A DNA stretch of 64,000 nucleotides, taken from IMG/VR virus record IMGVR_UViG_3300042114_000045, positions 1-64,000 of that record. One strand, written 5' to 3'. A program made the position numbers and the translations under genes. Position 1 is the stretch's first letter; each line of letters begins with the position of its first letter. Source of the DNA: a virus. Under the pieces are notes generated by a model that was given only the letters and a program-made list of their open reading frames with translations, made no database searches and was not told where the DNA came from. Positions 48,566-55,469 of the stretch are shown here, piece by piece.

Positions 48566-49318
48566 CTATTTCTCCTCAATCTCAGCATCTTCATAATCAA
48601 CTGCAGTATGTACAATAGCTACGTTGGCTATCGCCTTAAGGTCTCCACCAGCGGCAATCTGGTCTTTCTGTGTAGACACTAGTTGATTAATCATAGCTTC
48701 ATACTTATCAATCATATTCTCTTGTTTAACACCAATATCAAGTTCAACTTTAATGTTCTCAGGTGGTTTAACGTGAGTCAATAACTTATCGGCAGCAGCA
48801 ATCCTATCCTTACTATACATTGCAGTATGCATCTCCGTAGCTAGTACACTTACAGCTTGGTATCTTGCACCTTGAAACATAAGATACAATGGCATATCAG
48901 CCATAATAAGTATATCTTTAACCATAGGAGTTTTTCTGTACCTACTAGCTGCAAATGTTAGTTCTTTATATCCAGATGAATCACTAGGTAACTCCATTCT
49001 TTCTCTAACAAAGTCTTCGTGACATCTAGCTTTTATATAAGCTTGTGTATAATTATCTTCAGTAGACTCCAAATAAGCACAAAATCTAAGAGCATTAATA
49101 TACTCTTGCATACTAGCACTATTCTTAGTCATAACATCTCTGTACGTAATCATCTGGTTAATAAATTCATCACCATTAAACTCTGGGTCACTATTAGCTC
49201 TATTGATTAATGCAACAGTGTTCTCATCAATTGTCTTAGCTTTACTAGGGAACTTTTCTTTAAGGAATTGTTCCGTCACTACATTTTTAGTTTTACAAAC
49301 TATACCTAACCCAGCCAT
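48566..49318 (-). CDS. Putative terminase small subunit-like protein
   Basis: 250 residues, helical, ending in an acidic tail (DYEDAEIEEK). Position immediately upstream of TerL is that of the N4-type partner. Starts on the A of the upstream stop (TAATG). A helix-turn-helix is not obvious, so the small-subunit role is inferred from position. Confidence 0.6.
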   Translation of the reverse strand: MAGLGIVCKTKNVVTEQFLKEKFPSKAKTIDENTVALINRANSDPEFNGDEFINQMITYRDVMTKNSASMQEYINALRFCAYLESTEDNYTQAYIKARCHEDFVRERMELPSDSSGYKELTFAASRYRKTPMVKDILIMADMPLYLMFQGARYQAVSVLATEMHTAMYSKDRIAAADKLLTHVKPPENIKVELDIGVKQENMIDKYEAMINQLVSTQKDQIAAGGDLKAIANVAIVHTAVDYEDAEIEEK

Positions 49319-49461
49319 TATTTTTTCCTATTATGTAATTCAATGAAGTCATCGCATAAATGTTCAATAGCATCACCTAGTGTTTTCACACCAAGTATTG
49401 CTTGAACCATACGTAGTTTTCTATGAATTCCGTCAAGAATCTTTATAGTTACTTTTAACAT
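49318..49461 (-). CDS. Small ribbon-helix-helix-like DNA-binding protein
   Basis: 47 residues (MLKVTIKILDGIHRKLRMVQAILGVKTLGD…). A strand followed by two helices fits the Arc/MetJ/ParG fold. The ATG at 49,461 has a strong GAGGAGG site and is preferred to the longer frame that overlaps the metallophosphoesterase gene. Probably a transcription regulator of the late genes or a terminase partner. Confidence 0.6.
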   Translation of the reverse strand: MLKVTIKILDGIHRKLRMVQAILGVKTLGDAIEHLCDDFIELHNRKK

Positions 49462-49462
49462 A

Positions 49463-50602
49463 TCAACCTCCTCTTCTAACATTATAGGTAATTCTTGTAT
49501 CTTCACCATACTCTCTATCATACACAATACACTTCATAGTTCCTGCATTTCTACCAAATCCAGCATCAGCTGCCCAAGCATTTAAAGGTGCAATATTTCT
49601 ATGACTCTCAGCTTTACAAAGTCTACCATCATATATAGCATCTTTATGGATATGACCAAAATGGAAATACCTCTCTTTAGTAGTACTCCAGTTAGCTTCA
49701 TTATGCATCGCCATAACTTCTCCAGAATGGCCCATCTTTAATCCATCACCATGTGCAAAACCTAACAACGTTCTACCAAATTGGTAGTATTTTTGTTTAG
49801 CAGGAGATTCATCAACTATAACACCTTCATCATTTCTAAACCATGCAGACACAAATGCAGTAATAGCATACCCAGTAGTTATATCGTGGTTACCACTTAT
49901 ATTAATAAACCTAACAGTATTATGTTTTGTTAAAGCTTTCTCAATAAAGTATCTCATACATTCCATAGCAACTTTCATTACCTTTGGATATCTTCCATCA
50001 GTATCTAGTATATGCCCACTCTTAGGTGTCATATTTTTAAGGTCATCTATCTCAGTTAAATCTCCAAGATCAACAACAATACATTCTTCAGTAGATGGAG
50101 CTCTCTCAACTAACTCATCAATAGCAAGTTTTAATTGAGTCTCAGCTATAGACAAATCCCAATCACTGTCCCTAGTTTCAGGACCCCACATTAACGCACC
50201 AATATGTACATCATTTGATATATAAACAGGAAGTAAATCAGTTCGTGTATTTTGTACTCTTGGTAACTGTACATGTGAAGATCTTAAAGAACCAAGTAGT
50301 TCTAATATGGCAGTCTTAGCTGCATCAGCTTTACTATTACCAGTCTCTTTAACCCATTGTAGTTTAACATTACCTTCTCCATCAACCAATGTAGATGTTC
50401 CAGTAGTTATAGCCATAGTTGGTTTAACACCAGAATACAAACTTAGTATATCTTCTCTTGTCTTATACAAATACCAGTTGTTAATTCCATACTTCAGTCT
50501 AACATTTCTAGTAGCTCTTTTTCTTTCTCTGGGATCGGCAATCATCAGTGCCTCTGCTACTTCTTTTAATTCTTCTTTACTCCAGTTATCGTATAACGCC
50601 AT
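49463..50602 (-). CDS. Calcineurin-like metallophosphoesterase
   Basis: About 379 residues. All metal motifs are seen: DVH (131-133), GD (180-181), GNHD (237-240), HGD (284-286), GHIH (316-319). The substrate (nucleotide, DNA end or phosphoprotein) cannot be told. The ATG at 50,602 is seven bases from AAAGG and is preferred to that at 50,608. First gene of the late block; N-terminal 60 residues look like a helical DNA-binding or partner region. Confidence 0.85.
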   Translation of the reverse strand: MALYDNWSKEELKEVAEALMIADPRERKRATRNVRLKYGINNWYLYKTREDILSLYSGVKPTMAITTGTSTLVDGEGNVKLQWVKETGNSKADAAKTAILELLGSLRSSHVQLPRVQNTRTDLLPVYISNDVHIGALMWGPETRDSDWDLSIAETQLKLAIDELVERAPSTEECIVVDLGDLTEIDDLKNMTPKSGHILDTDGRYPKVMKVAMECMRYFIEKALTKHNTVRFINISGNHDITTGYAITAFVSAWFRNDEGVIVDESPAKQKYYQFGRTLLGFAHGDGLKMGHSGEVMAMHNEANWSTTKERYFHFGHIHKDAIYDGRLCKAESHRNIAPLNAWAADAGFGRNAGTMKCIVYDREYGEDTRITYNVRRGG

Positions 50603-50801
50603 GAGCATCCTTTATTAGTAATTTTACTAATTATACTTAAAGTAGTCTTAACTTTATCTTAAAGGTATATCTGCTATAATACACTATAAGTACGGAATAG
50701 TCATACACGACATAATTAACTGTGCTTATCTTTTATTAACTAACAATGATACTAAATCTGATTTTTTCATATTATCTATATTAAATACTGAAGAGTTTAA
50801 A

Positions 50802-50875
50802 TGGTTCGGATATAGAGAATCGAACTCTAACCTCAGCTTCCCAAAAGCCGTGTGCTACCATAACACTTTATCCAA
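50802..50875 (-). tRNA. tRNA-Pro (UGG)
   Basis: Cloverleaf with acceptor TTGGATA/TATCCGA, anticodon loop TTTGGGA, T-loop TTCGATT and encoded CCA. Last gene of the ten-tRNA minus-strand cluster; spacing to tRNA-Phe is only three bases. Confidence 0.9.
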
Positions 50876-50878
50876 ATA

Positions 50879-50954
50879 TGGTGCTACCAACAGGGATCGA
50901 ACCTGTGACACTAGGATTTTCAATCCTATGCTCTACCATCTGAGCTACAATAGC
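50879..50954 (-). tRNA. tRNA-Phe (GAA)
   Basis: Acceptor GCTATTG/TGGTAGC, D-arm with GATGGTA, anticodon loop TTGAAAA, T-loop TTCGATC and encoded CCA. Confidence 0.92.
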
Positions 50955-50955
50955 A

Positions 50956-51032
50956 TGGTGGAATATATCGGATTCGAACCGATCACCTCTAGCGTGCAAA
51001 GCTAGCGCTCTACCAAAATGAGCTAATACCCC
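50956..51032 (-). tRNA. tRNA-Ala (UGC)
   Basis: Acceptor GGGGTAT/ATATTCC, anticodon stem CTAGC/GCTAG with loop TTTGCAC, T-loop TTCGAAT and encoded CCA. Confidence 0.92.
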
Positions 51033-51042
51033 TTATAAAAAT

Positions 51043-51119
51043 TGGTTGTTCCATAAGGACTTGAACCTTAAACCTCTCGATTATCAACCGAACGCTCTGA
51101 CCAATTGAGCTATGGAACA
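51043..51119 (-). tRNA. tRNA-Ile (GAU)
   Basis: Perfect acceptor TGTTCCA/TGGAACA, anticodon loop TTGATAA, T-loop TTCAAGT, encoded CCA. Purine 34-36 is GAU, so it reads AUU/AUC. Confidence 0.92.
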
Positions 51120-51121
51120 TT

Positions 51122-51197
51122 TGGCACTCCTAATCGGATTCGAACCGATATGAGCTCCTGGAAAGGGAGCCATCCTAAACCATTAGATGATAGGAGC
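51122..51197 (-). tRNA. tRNA-Glu (UUC)
   Basis: Acceptor GCTCCTA/TAGGAGT, discriminator G, D-loop AATGGTTTA, anticodon loop CTTTCCA, T-loop TTCGAAT, encoded CCA. Confidence 0.92.
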
Positions 51198-51199
51198 AT

Positions 51200-51273
51200 T
51201 GGCTCTCTAGGTAGGTATCGAACCTACGACTTCCCTTTAACAGAGGGATGCTTGACCTTCAAGCTACTAGAGA
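51200..51273 (-). tRNA. tRNA-Asn (GUU)
   Basis: Acceptor TCTCTAG/CTAGAGA, anticodon stem TCCCT/AGGGA with loop CTGTTAA, discriminator G typical of Asn, encoded CCA. Confidence 0.9.
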
Positions 51274-51274
51274 A

Positions 51275-51351
51275 TGGGGTAATCGACGAGACTCGAACTC
51301 GCAACATTCAGGATCACAACCTGACGCCTCTACCATTGGGCTACGACTAAC
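51275..51351 (-). tRNA. tRNA-His (GUG)
   Basis: Anticodon loop TTGTGAT, T-loop TTCGAGT, encoded CCA and an extra G at -1 opposite C73, the His identity pair. Position 1 is T facing C72, a mismatch unusual for a functional acceptor. Confidence 0.85.
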
Positions 51352-51358
51352 ATAAATT

Positions 51359-51442
51359 TGGTGCGGAAGGAGAGACTCGAACTCTCACGCCTTTCAGCAC
51401 TGGTTTCTAAGACCAGATTGGCTACCATTACAACACTCCCGC
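51359..51442 (-). tRNA. tRNA-Leu (UAG)
   Basis: Class II tRNA: acceptor GCGGGAG/CTTCCGC, anticodon stem CTGGT/ACCAG with loop CTTAGAA, 13-base variable arm, T-loop TTCGAGT, encoded CCA. Confidence 0.9.
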
Positions 51443-51443
51443 A

Positions 51444-51517
51444 TGGATCGAGGACCAGGGTTCGAACCTGGATTCGCAACTTCAAAGGCTGCTGTCCTAC
51501 CATTAGACGATCCTCGA
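51444..51517 (-). tRNA. tRNA-Gln (UUG)
   Basis: Perfect acceptor TCGAGGA/TCCTCGA, anticodon loop CTTTGAA, T-loop TTCGAAC, encoded CCA, discriminator T. Confidence 0.9.
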
Positions 51518-51520
51518 ATA

Positions 51521-51596
51521 TGGAGCTCAATATCAGAATCGAACTGATTATCTCCTGGTTACAAATCAGGCGCTTCGCCAGCAAAGCTTATCAAGC
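51521..51596 (-). tRNA. tRNA-Thr (UGU)
   Basis: Acceptor GCTTGAT/ATTGAGC, D-arm GCTT/AAGC, anticodon loop TTTGTAA, T-loop TTCGATT, encoded CCA. First tRNA of the cluster, 14 bases after a strong terminator. Confidence 0.88.
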
Positions 51597-51609
51597 ATAT
51601 TATATAAAT

Positions 51610-51640
51610 AAAAAAGGGCAGAACCTTTCGATCCTACCCT
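51610..51640 (-). terminator. Intrinsic terminator ahead of the tRNA cluster
   Basis: Minus strand: 10-bp stem (GGGTAGGATC/GGTTCTGCCC, three G-U pairs) with a GAAA loop, then six T. It ends the replication-block transcript before the tRNAs. Confidence 0.8.
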
Positions 51641-51664
51641 TCTAAAGATGAACTGTGTATAAAA

Positions 51665-51766
51665 CTATATACCAGTAACCTCAAAAGGGCACAGACACGT
51701 CTCGGCATTAAACGCCGGTAGCTGATGATTAATAATATTTACATTATGTAGTTGTGCTATTGCCAT
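51665..51766 (-). CDS. Small protein of 33 residues
   Basis: MAIAQLHNVNIINHQLPAF onward, containing CLCPFE. AAGGAACAGAC precedes the ATG and the strong terminator at 51,610 follows the stop, so it looks like a genuine last gene of the replication block. Unknown function. Confidence 0.5.
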   Translation of the reverse strand: MAIAQLHNVNIINHQLPAFNAETCLCPFEVTGI

Positions 51767-51837
51767 GTCTGTTCCTTATTTATTTTATATTTGAGTAATT
51801 GTACTATTAATATGCTTTAATATACCTTAAATCTGTG

Positions 51838-51852
51838 TAGTATACAATAGAC
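51838..51852 (-). promoter_or_regulatory. Promoter-like motif GTCTATTGTATACTA
   Basis: Third copy of the minus-strand 15-mer (13 of 15 identical to that at 11,426). It overlaps the stop region of the 356-residue gene and would drive the 33-residue gene. Confidence 0.45.
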
Positions 51853-51857
51853 TGTAA

Positions 51858-52928
51858 TTATACAAGTTCATTAGCAATTTTTCTTACTACATTCATGGCT
51901 AATACTTCACCACTATCAACTGCAGCTTCATACAATCTATATAAAGGTACAACTTTCATGCCATACATACCAACAGCGTTAGCCCACGCATAAGTACCAT
52001 CAACACAGTTATTAACATCAAAAGAATCTTGAATATGACATAGTACTCCGCTATCTTTATCAACAGCTTTTAAAATAATATCATCAACACTATTACATTT
52101 CCTTCTTCGTCTAAATTCTACAACAGCTTCTTTAATAATATTTTCCTCAAGCGTAGAGTAGTATGTACCATACACTATATGTTTAACCATAAACACCCTC
52201 TCTGTACTCTTTAAAGTCTTTCCTTTAACATACATTGGAATAATAGTGTAAACACTGTACACGTAGATATTACCTTTCTTATATAAGAACTTCTCACCAA
52301 ATCTTAATATACCAGACGTATTAGTAAGCTTACCTCTATTAATATAAGCTATTACACATTCCCTAGCATCTCTATAACTCTTCGGTGAATAGCCTATCCT
52401 AATTGAGTAAGCAACCATTGCAAGTTTACCAACACTACAAGTTACACCAACTATACCTATAGCTTCTAGTATATTTTCAAAAGACAACACTATATTATGC
52501 CGTGCTATACCTACGTCCCTAGTACTCCATATTCTATTTTCAATACGTCTAATACTATTATTACTAAAAGCTTTATAATCAATCAGTTGTTTACCAGTTG
52601 ATAAGCCATTATACCCTCTACCGTTATTACTTCTTTTACCAATAGAAGCTAGAGCTGATAGCCTAGTACCAGTATACCCATGTACTACTAGCAACCTAAA
52701 CAACGTAGTTCTTAACTCGGTAAACAATTTCTTACCTGCGTCTGTGTCATTAATACTTTCACCAACATATATACCACTAGTCATTCTATGAACATTAAAT
52801 ATATTTGGAGCTAATCCTAAAGCTGCGGCAATCTCTTCTAGTGTGTCAGCCTTTGTGTATAAATTAACGTATCTTAATACTTCATCACATAGTATACGTC
52901 TGTTGAGTACCTTTTTAACGATCCACAT
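51858..52928 (-). CDS. Unrecognised 356-residue replication-block protein
   Basis: Basic, mixed fold. Residues 25-50 (TLEEIAAALGLAPNIFNVHR) could be a helix-turn-helix; residues about 180-200 (YSPKSYRDARECVIAYIN) and 265-290 (Arg/Glu/Lys-rich) may be nucleic-acid-binding. It overlaps the OB-like gene by 14 bases and the block includes RepL, so a replication role is likely. No known family could be named. Confidence 0.6.
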   Translation of the reverse strand: MWIVKKVLNRRILCDEVLRYVNLYTKADTLEEIAAALGLAPNIFNVHRMTSGIYVGESINDTDAGKKLFTELRTTLFRLLVVHGYTGTRLSALASIGKRSNNGRGYNGLSTGKQLIDYKAFSNNSIRRIENRIWSTRDVGIARHNIVLSFENILEAIGIVGVTCSVGKLAMVAYSIRIGYSPKSYRDARECVIAYINRGKLTNTSGILRFGEKFLYKKGNIYVYSVYTIIPMYVKGKTLKSTERVFMVKHIVYGTYYSTLEENIIKEAVVEFRRRRKCNSVDDIILKAVDKDSGVLCHIQDSFDVNNCVDGTYAWANAVGMYGMKVVPLYRLYEAAVDSGEVLAMNVVRKIANELV

Positions 52929-53325
52929 TAGTTACCAACTTTGCATCCTGTACACCATGTTTGATATACCTATTTTTACCGCTACTACTAACGTATTTTC
53001 TAACAACACCTTCCATATAAACCCTAACAAGTTTACCAGTTCCTATTAGCCCTAGCTTCTTTCTATCAGTACTACTCAGTAATACCCATACATGATCTAG
53101 ACCATCACCACGTATACTAACATTCTTTAACATAACAGTAGGATTTCTATAATCACCACCTCTTAACTCACCACTGAACTTAACCGTCATACCAACGTAA
53201 TGTTCTAAATGACTTCTATCAGCATCCTCAGTTATATTAACAGTCTTACTTTTTAGTTTATAGTGTGCATCCCTAACCGATTTTGGTGCACCTGCTAAGA
53301 TATGAGTGTTCCTATGTTTCTTCAT
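52915..53325 (-). CDS. OB-fold-like nucleic-acid-binding protein
   Basis: 136 residues. Residues 70-125 (LDHVWVLLSSTDRKKLGLIGTGKLVRVYMEGVVRKYVS) follow the DHVWV…G..V.F…V..Y pattern of small phage OB-fold proteins. N-terminus basic. Overlaps RepL by four bases (ATGA). Probably a ssDNA- or RNA-binding partner of replication. Confidence 0.6.
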   Translation of the reverse strand: MKKHRNTHILAGAPKSVRDAHYKLKSKTVNITEDADRSHLEHYVGMTVKFSGELRGGDYRNPTVMLKNVSIRGDGLDHVWVLLSSTDRKKLGLIGTGKLVRVYMEGVVRKYVSSSGKNRYIKHGVQDAKLVTNVDR

Positions 53326-53789
53326 ACAAGATTACCTCTTACACTTCTCATACCAGTCTCTTTATCATATACAATACTAAGATGTATGTTCTTATTCCGT
53401 AGTTCATTAATAGTCTTCCAATCACCTTTACCAAACAGATAAGGATTCAACATAAACGTACCAGTGTCTATTCTACTTATAATACCAGACTTTAATAGAT
53501 CTTGTAACCTATTATCTATAGTCTTAACACTAAATCCAGTAGCTTCAGATATTCGTCTCTTAAACACCGCAGTCAGACCTATCTCTTGTGTACCATATGT
53601 AACGTACTTCAACAACTCTTGTAACAAAGCACCAGCAGAAGCAGGTATATTATGCAGATAAGATATATCCTCTAGGTACAACTTAACATAATTAGGTTCT
53701 TCTCCTTTAAATCTTTTAACCACTGTGCTACTCTTAATCTCACCAGTAGTATAATCTATACTATCCGTAGTTTCTATTACTTTACCCAT
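53322..53789 (-). CDS. RepL-like replication initiator
   Basis: 155 residues. Residues about 60-120 are a winged helix (KRRISEATGFSVKTIDNRLQDLLKSGIISRIDTGTFMLNPYLFGKGDW), and the closing NPYLFGKGDWKTINELR matches RepL-type plasmid initiators. Iteron-like repeats lie at once upstream and one dyad overlaps its promoter, so autoregulation is likely. AAGGAATATAG before the ATG. Confidence 0.75.
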   Translation of the reverse strand: MGKVIETTDSIDYTTGEIKSSTVVKRFKGEEPNYVKLYLEDISYLHNIPASAGALLQELLKYVTYGTQEIGLTAVFKRRISEATGFSVKTIDNRLQDLLKSGIISRIDTGTFMLNPYLFGKGDWKTINELRNKNIHLSIVYDKETGMRSVRGNLV

Positions 53790-53813
53790 CTATATTCCTT
53801 ATATTTATACAGT

Positions 53814-53840
53814 ATTATAACATACCCTGACTTAAGGGAA
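53814..53840 (-). promoter_or_regulatory. RepL promoter region with operator-like dyad
   Basis: Minus strand: extended -10 TGTTATAAT (53,814-53,822). An imperfect dyad related to the iterons (ACCCTG…AAGGGAA, 53,823-53,840) lies directly in the spacer/-35 area, so binding there would block the promoter. Confidence 0.5.
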
Positions 53841-53884
53841 CCTTTTACTAAATGCTAATATAAACATACACTATTATCAGGGTA

Positions 53885-53950
53885 TTCCCTGTCACAGTTA
53901 ATAACCTTCCCTGTCACAGGGAATGTTGTACCCTACCACAGGGAATGTAC
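53885..53950. repeat. Three 22-bp iteron-like repeats with inner dyad
   Basis: Units start at 53,885, 53,907 and 53,929, exactly 22 bp apart. The central one holds the perfect dyad TTCCCTGTCACAGGGAA (53,907-53,923); the others are half-diverged copies. A further half-site CAGGG is at 53,878. Two helical turns of spacing next to a RepL gene suggest an initiator-binding array. Confidence 0.7.
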
Positions 53951-53993
53951 TAAATTCAGCAAACACCGACTGCATAGGGTCTAGAGGCTACTT

Positions 53994-54022
53994 TTTACAA
54001 ATCCTCACCTCTTATATATTAT
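53994..54022 (+). promoter_or_regulatory. Early sigma70-like promoter
   Basis: TTTACA, 17-base spacer, TATTAT: five of six matches to each consensus hexamer with ideal spacing. Points to the early genes from 54,313. Confidence 0.55.
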
Positions 54023-54240
54023 CCCTGGTAAGCAGACTAGAGTTTGTAGTTGTATTAGTTATTTACTTTAAGGTTATTGCGAACGCTGCTAAGATTCATT
54101 TAAGCCAGCTCATGTGCGGAAAATTTTATAATTTTTGTGAAGAGTCACTACCCTCCGTCCAGTCATACCATCGACTACCACCCCCCCCATTAAGTCGGTA
54201 AGAGACTCCTTTTCCCTCACTACCCCCAAAACAATTTTAC

Positions 54241-54270
54241 TTCTTCTTAGCCTTGACCTTTGAACCTGTA
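54241..54270 (+). promoter_or_regulatory. Early-region repeated box, copy 1
   Basis: TTCTTCTTAG (54,241-54,250) and CTTTGAACCTGTA (54,258-54,270), 43 bases ahead of the first early ATG. The same two boxes with almost the same spacing occur at 55,346-55,376. Perhaps a recognition site for a phage RNAP or an early RNA element. Confidence 0.45.
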
Positions 54271-54312
54271 CGGAGCAGTAGCAATACTGTATCTTATCTC
54301 AAAGGACCAACA

Positions 54313-54669
54313 ATGGCAACAATACTAAACTTTACTAATGCAATCGCATCAACAAAAGACGACTCTATTAACATAGATGAGGCAACTCTTAGAACTACTA
54401 AAGTGTATGCTAAACTTATGTTAGCTAAAGGCGAAAAGTTCGAAGCGGTAACTTCTAGAGAGCAGTTCTTATTAAGTGAATCAGGTGACTATATCAGAGC
54501 AGAGCTATTCTTTATTAATAAGAATAACAATATGCTTATAGACCATCGGCTTTATCTTAATGTATCGATTGATGCTACTATTAAAGTTAATACTCAGAAC
54601 AAGTTCTACTATGTAGAGCTAATTCATCCTACTATCAGCCTAGCTGAAGATGAAGCAACTAGCTTCTAA
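54313..54669 (+). CDS. First early protein, unknown
   Basis: 118 residues (MATILNFTNAIAST onward), mixed alpha/beta, no membrane segment. AAAGGACCAACA precedes the ATG at 54,313; the longer frame from 54,253 lacks a site. Not recognised; as first gene after the early promoter it may act in host takeover. Confidence 0.7.
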   Translation: MATILNFTNAIASTKDDSINIDEATLRTTKVYAKLMLAKGEKFEAVTSREQFLLSESGDYIRAELFFINKNNNMLIDHRLYLNVSIDATIKVNTQNKFYYVELIHPTISLAEDEATSF

Positions 54670-54758
54670 GTCGATAGAGTAACTACGGTCTCGTAGATGT
54701 ATTGGTCTAATCAGCCAAGAACCAATTAACCAACCCATTCTAAAATAAAGGACCTATT

Positions 54759-55088
54759 ATGAAATCTCAAACTCAATCAATCTTCCAATCTACTAAGCAA
54801 ATTGCAACTTCAACTGCAAGCTTTGTAACTAAAACCGTAGATGTTGCGGTAATTGCTATTGATACTGTATCTAACGAACTTATTACTATGAAGATTAACA
54901 ATTCTATTAATAATATTAGTGAAGTCGTAGATACTAAAAAGTCAGCGTTAAACGATATGTATACAGAACTTGATGTATTATCAGCAATTAAAGCTCCTAC
55001 TGAACGGCAAAAATCCGAGTTAGAGGACCTTAGATTAGCCATTAAGCTCATCAAAGATGTTGACATATCTGCAGTGGCGAGAAACTAA
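54759..55088 (+). CDS. Early helical protein
   Basis: 109 residues, helical, with a coiled-coil-like C-terminus (NDMYTELDVLSAIKAPTERQ…). AAAGGACCTATT before the ATG. The 90-bp gap upstream holds two hairpins (CTACG/CGTAG at 54,683 and ATTGGT/ACCAAT at 54,700-54,728). Unknown. Confidence 0.7.
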   Translation: MKSQTQSIFQSTKQIATSTASFVTKTVDVAVIAIDTVSNELITMKINNSINNISEVVDTKKSALNDMYTELDVLSAIKAPTERQKSELEDLRLAIKLIKDVDISAVARN

Positions 55089-55089
55089 G

Positions 55090-55200
55090 ATGAGTAGCTT
55101 TATCTTAGTATTAGCTACGGCTATGGTGTTGATTGCCTACTCAGACCGTTTAGTCCCAGATTCGCTGGCTAGATGGGCATCCAAGTATCTCAAGCTATGA
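55090..55200 (+). CDS. Small membrane peptide (36 residues)
   Basis: MSSFILVLATAMVLIAYSDR onward: one membrane segment (residues 3-17) and a basic tail. It begins two bases after the previous stop and ends in the stem of a strong terminator. Probably an early membrane-acting peptide. Confidence 0.5.
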   Translation: MSSFILVLATAMVLIAYSDRLVPDSLARWASKYLKL

Positions 55201-55229
55201 TACCCTTCGGGGTATTATTTTTTTTTTTC
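55200..55229 (+). terminator. Intrinsic terminator with UUCG loop
   Basis: ATACCC-TTCG-GGGTAT stem-loop followed by T, A and about eleven T. Ends the first early transcript. Confidence 0.9.
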
Positions 55230-55345
55230 TGTTCCTCACATCGTACCGCTGATTTCTTCTTTGCCTTCACCATTTGGAAAGTCATTGACAAGAGGAAGCT
55301 ATTTATTTCCAAGCTTCGTTCTTTTGGTTCACCGTTCTATCGAAT

Positions 55346-55376
55346 TTCTTCTCAGACGATAGGCTTTGAACCTGTA
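55346..55376 (+). promoter_or_regulatory. Early-region repeated box, copy 2
   Basis: TTCTTCTCAG (55,346-55,355) and CTTTGAACCTGTA (55,364-55,376), matching the pair at 54,241-54,270. It lies in the non-coding stretch after the terminator and before the second early gene block. Confidence 0.45.
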
Positions 55377-55421
55377 AAGGACTTTTCTTTCTTTAATCAG
55401 CTGAACCGCGAGAGCAACGAG

Positions 55422-55469
55422 CGGGCTACAACGACTAGCAGACCTAGACGGGCTACAACGATTAACAGA
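55422..55469 (+). repeat. Tandem 21-base repeat
   Basis: Two copies starting CGGGCTACAACGA, 27 bases apart, differing at two positions. Lies in the non-coding early leader region. Function unknown. Confidence 0.7.

Larger units (their letters stand above)
53790..54312. other. Divergent control region and candidate replication origin
   Basis: 523 bp without a convincing gene. It holds the RepL promoter/operator, the 22-bp iterons, a plus-strand sigma70-like promoter (53,994-54,022), an AT-rich hairpin AAAATT-TTAT-AATTTT near 54,120, a run of eight C at 54,181-54,188 and a repeated box before the first early gene. Transcription diverges here: late/replication genes to the left, early genes to the right. 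Confidence 0.6.

Noticed and set aside
50670-50690. Extended -10 TGCTATAAT on the plus strand upstream of the tRNA cluster
   Set aside because: It would transcribe antisense to the tRNAs and has no -35 match; treated as chance in AT-rich DNA.
53885-53950. CRISPR-like array
   Set aside because: The three 22-bp units are contiguous, with no spacers; they fit iterons.
54181-54188. Run of eight C before the early genes as a phase-variable tract
   Set aside because: It lies in a non-coding stretch away from promoter hexamers, and length variation cannot be seen from one sequence.
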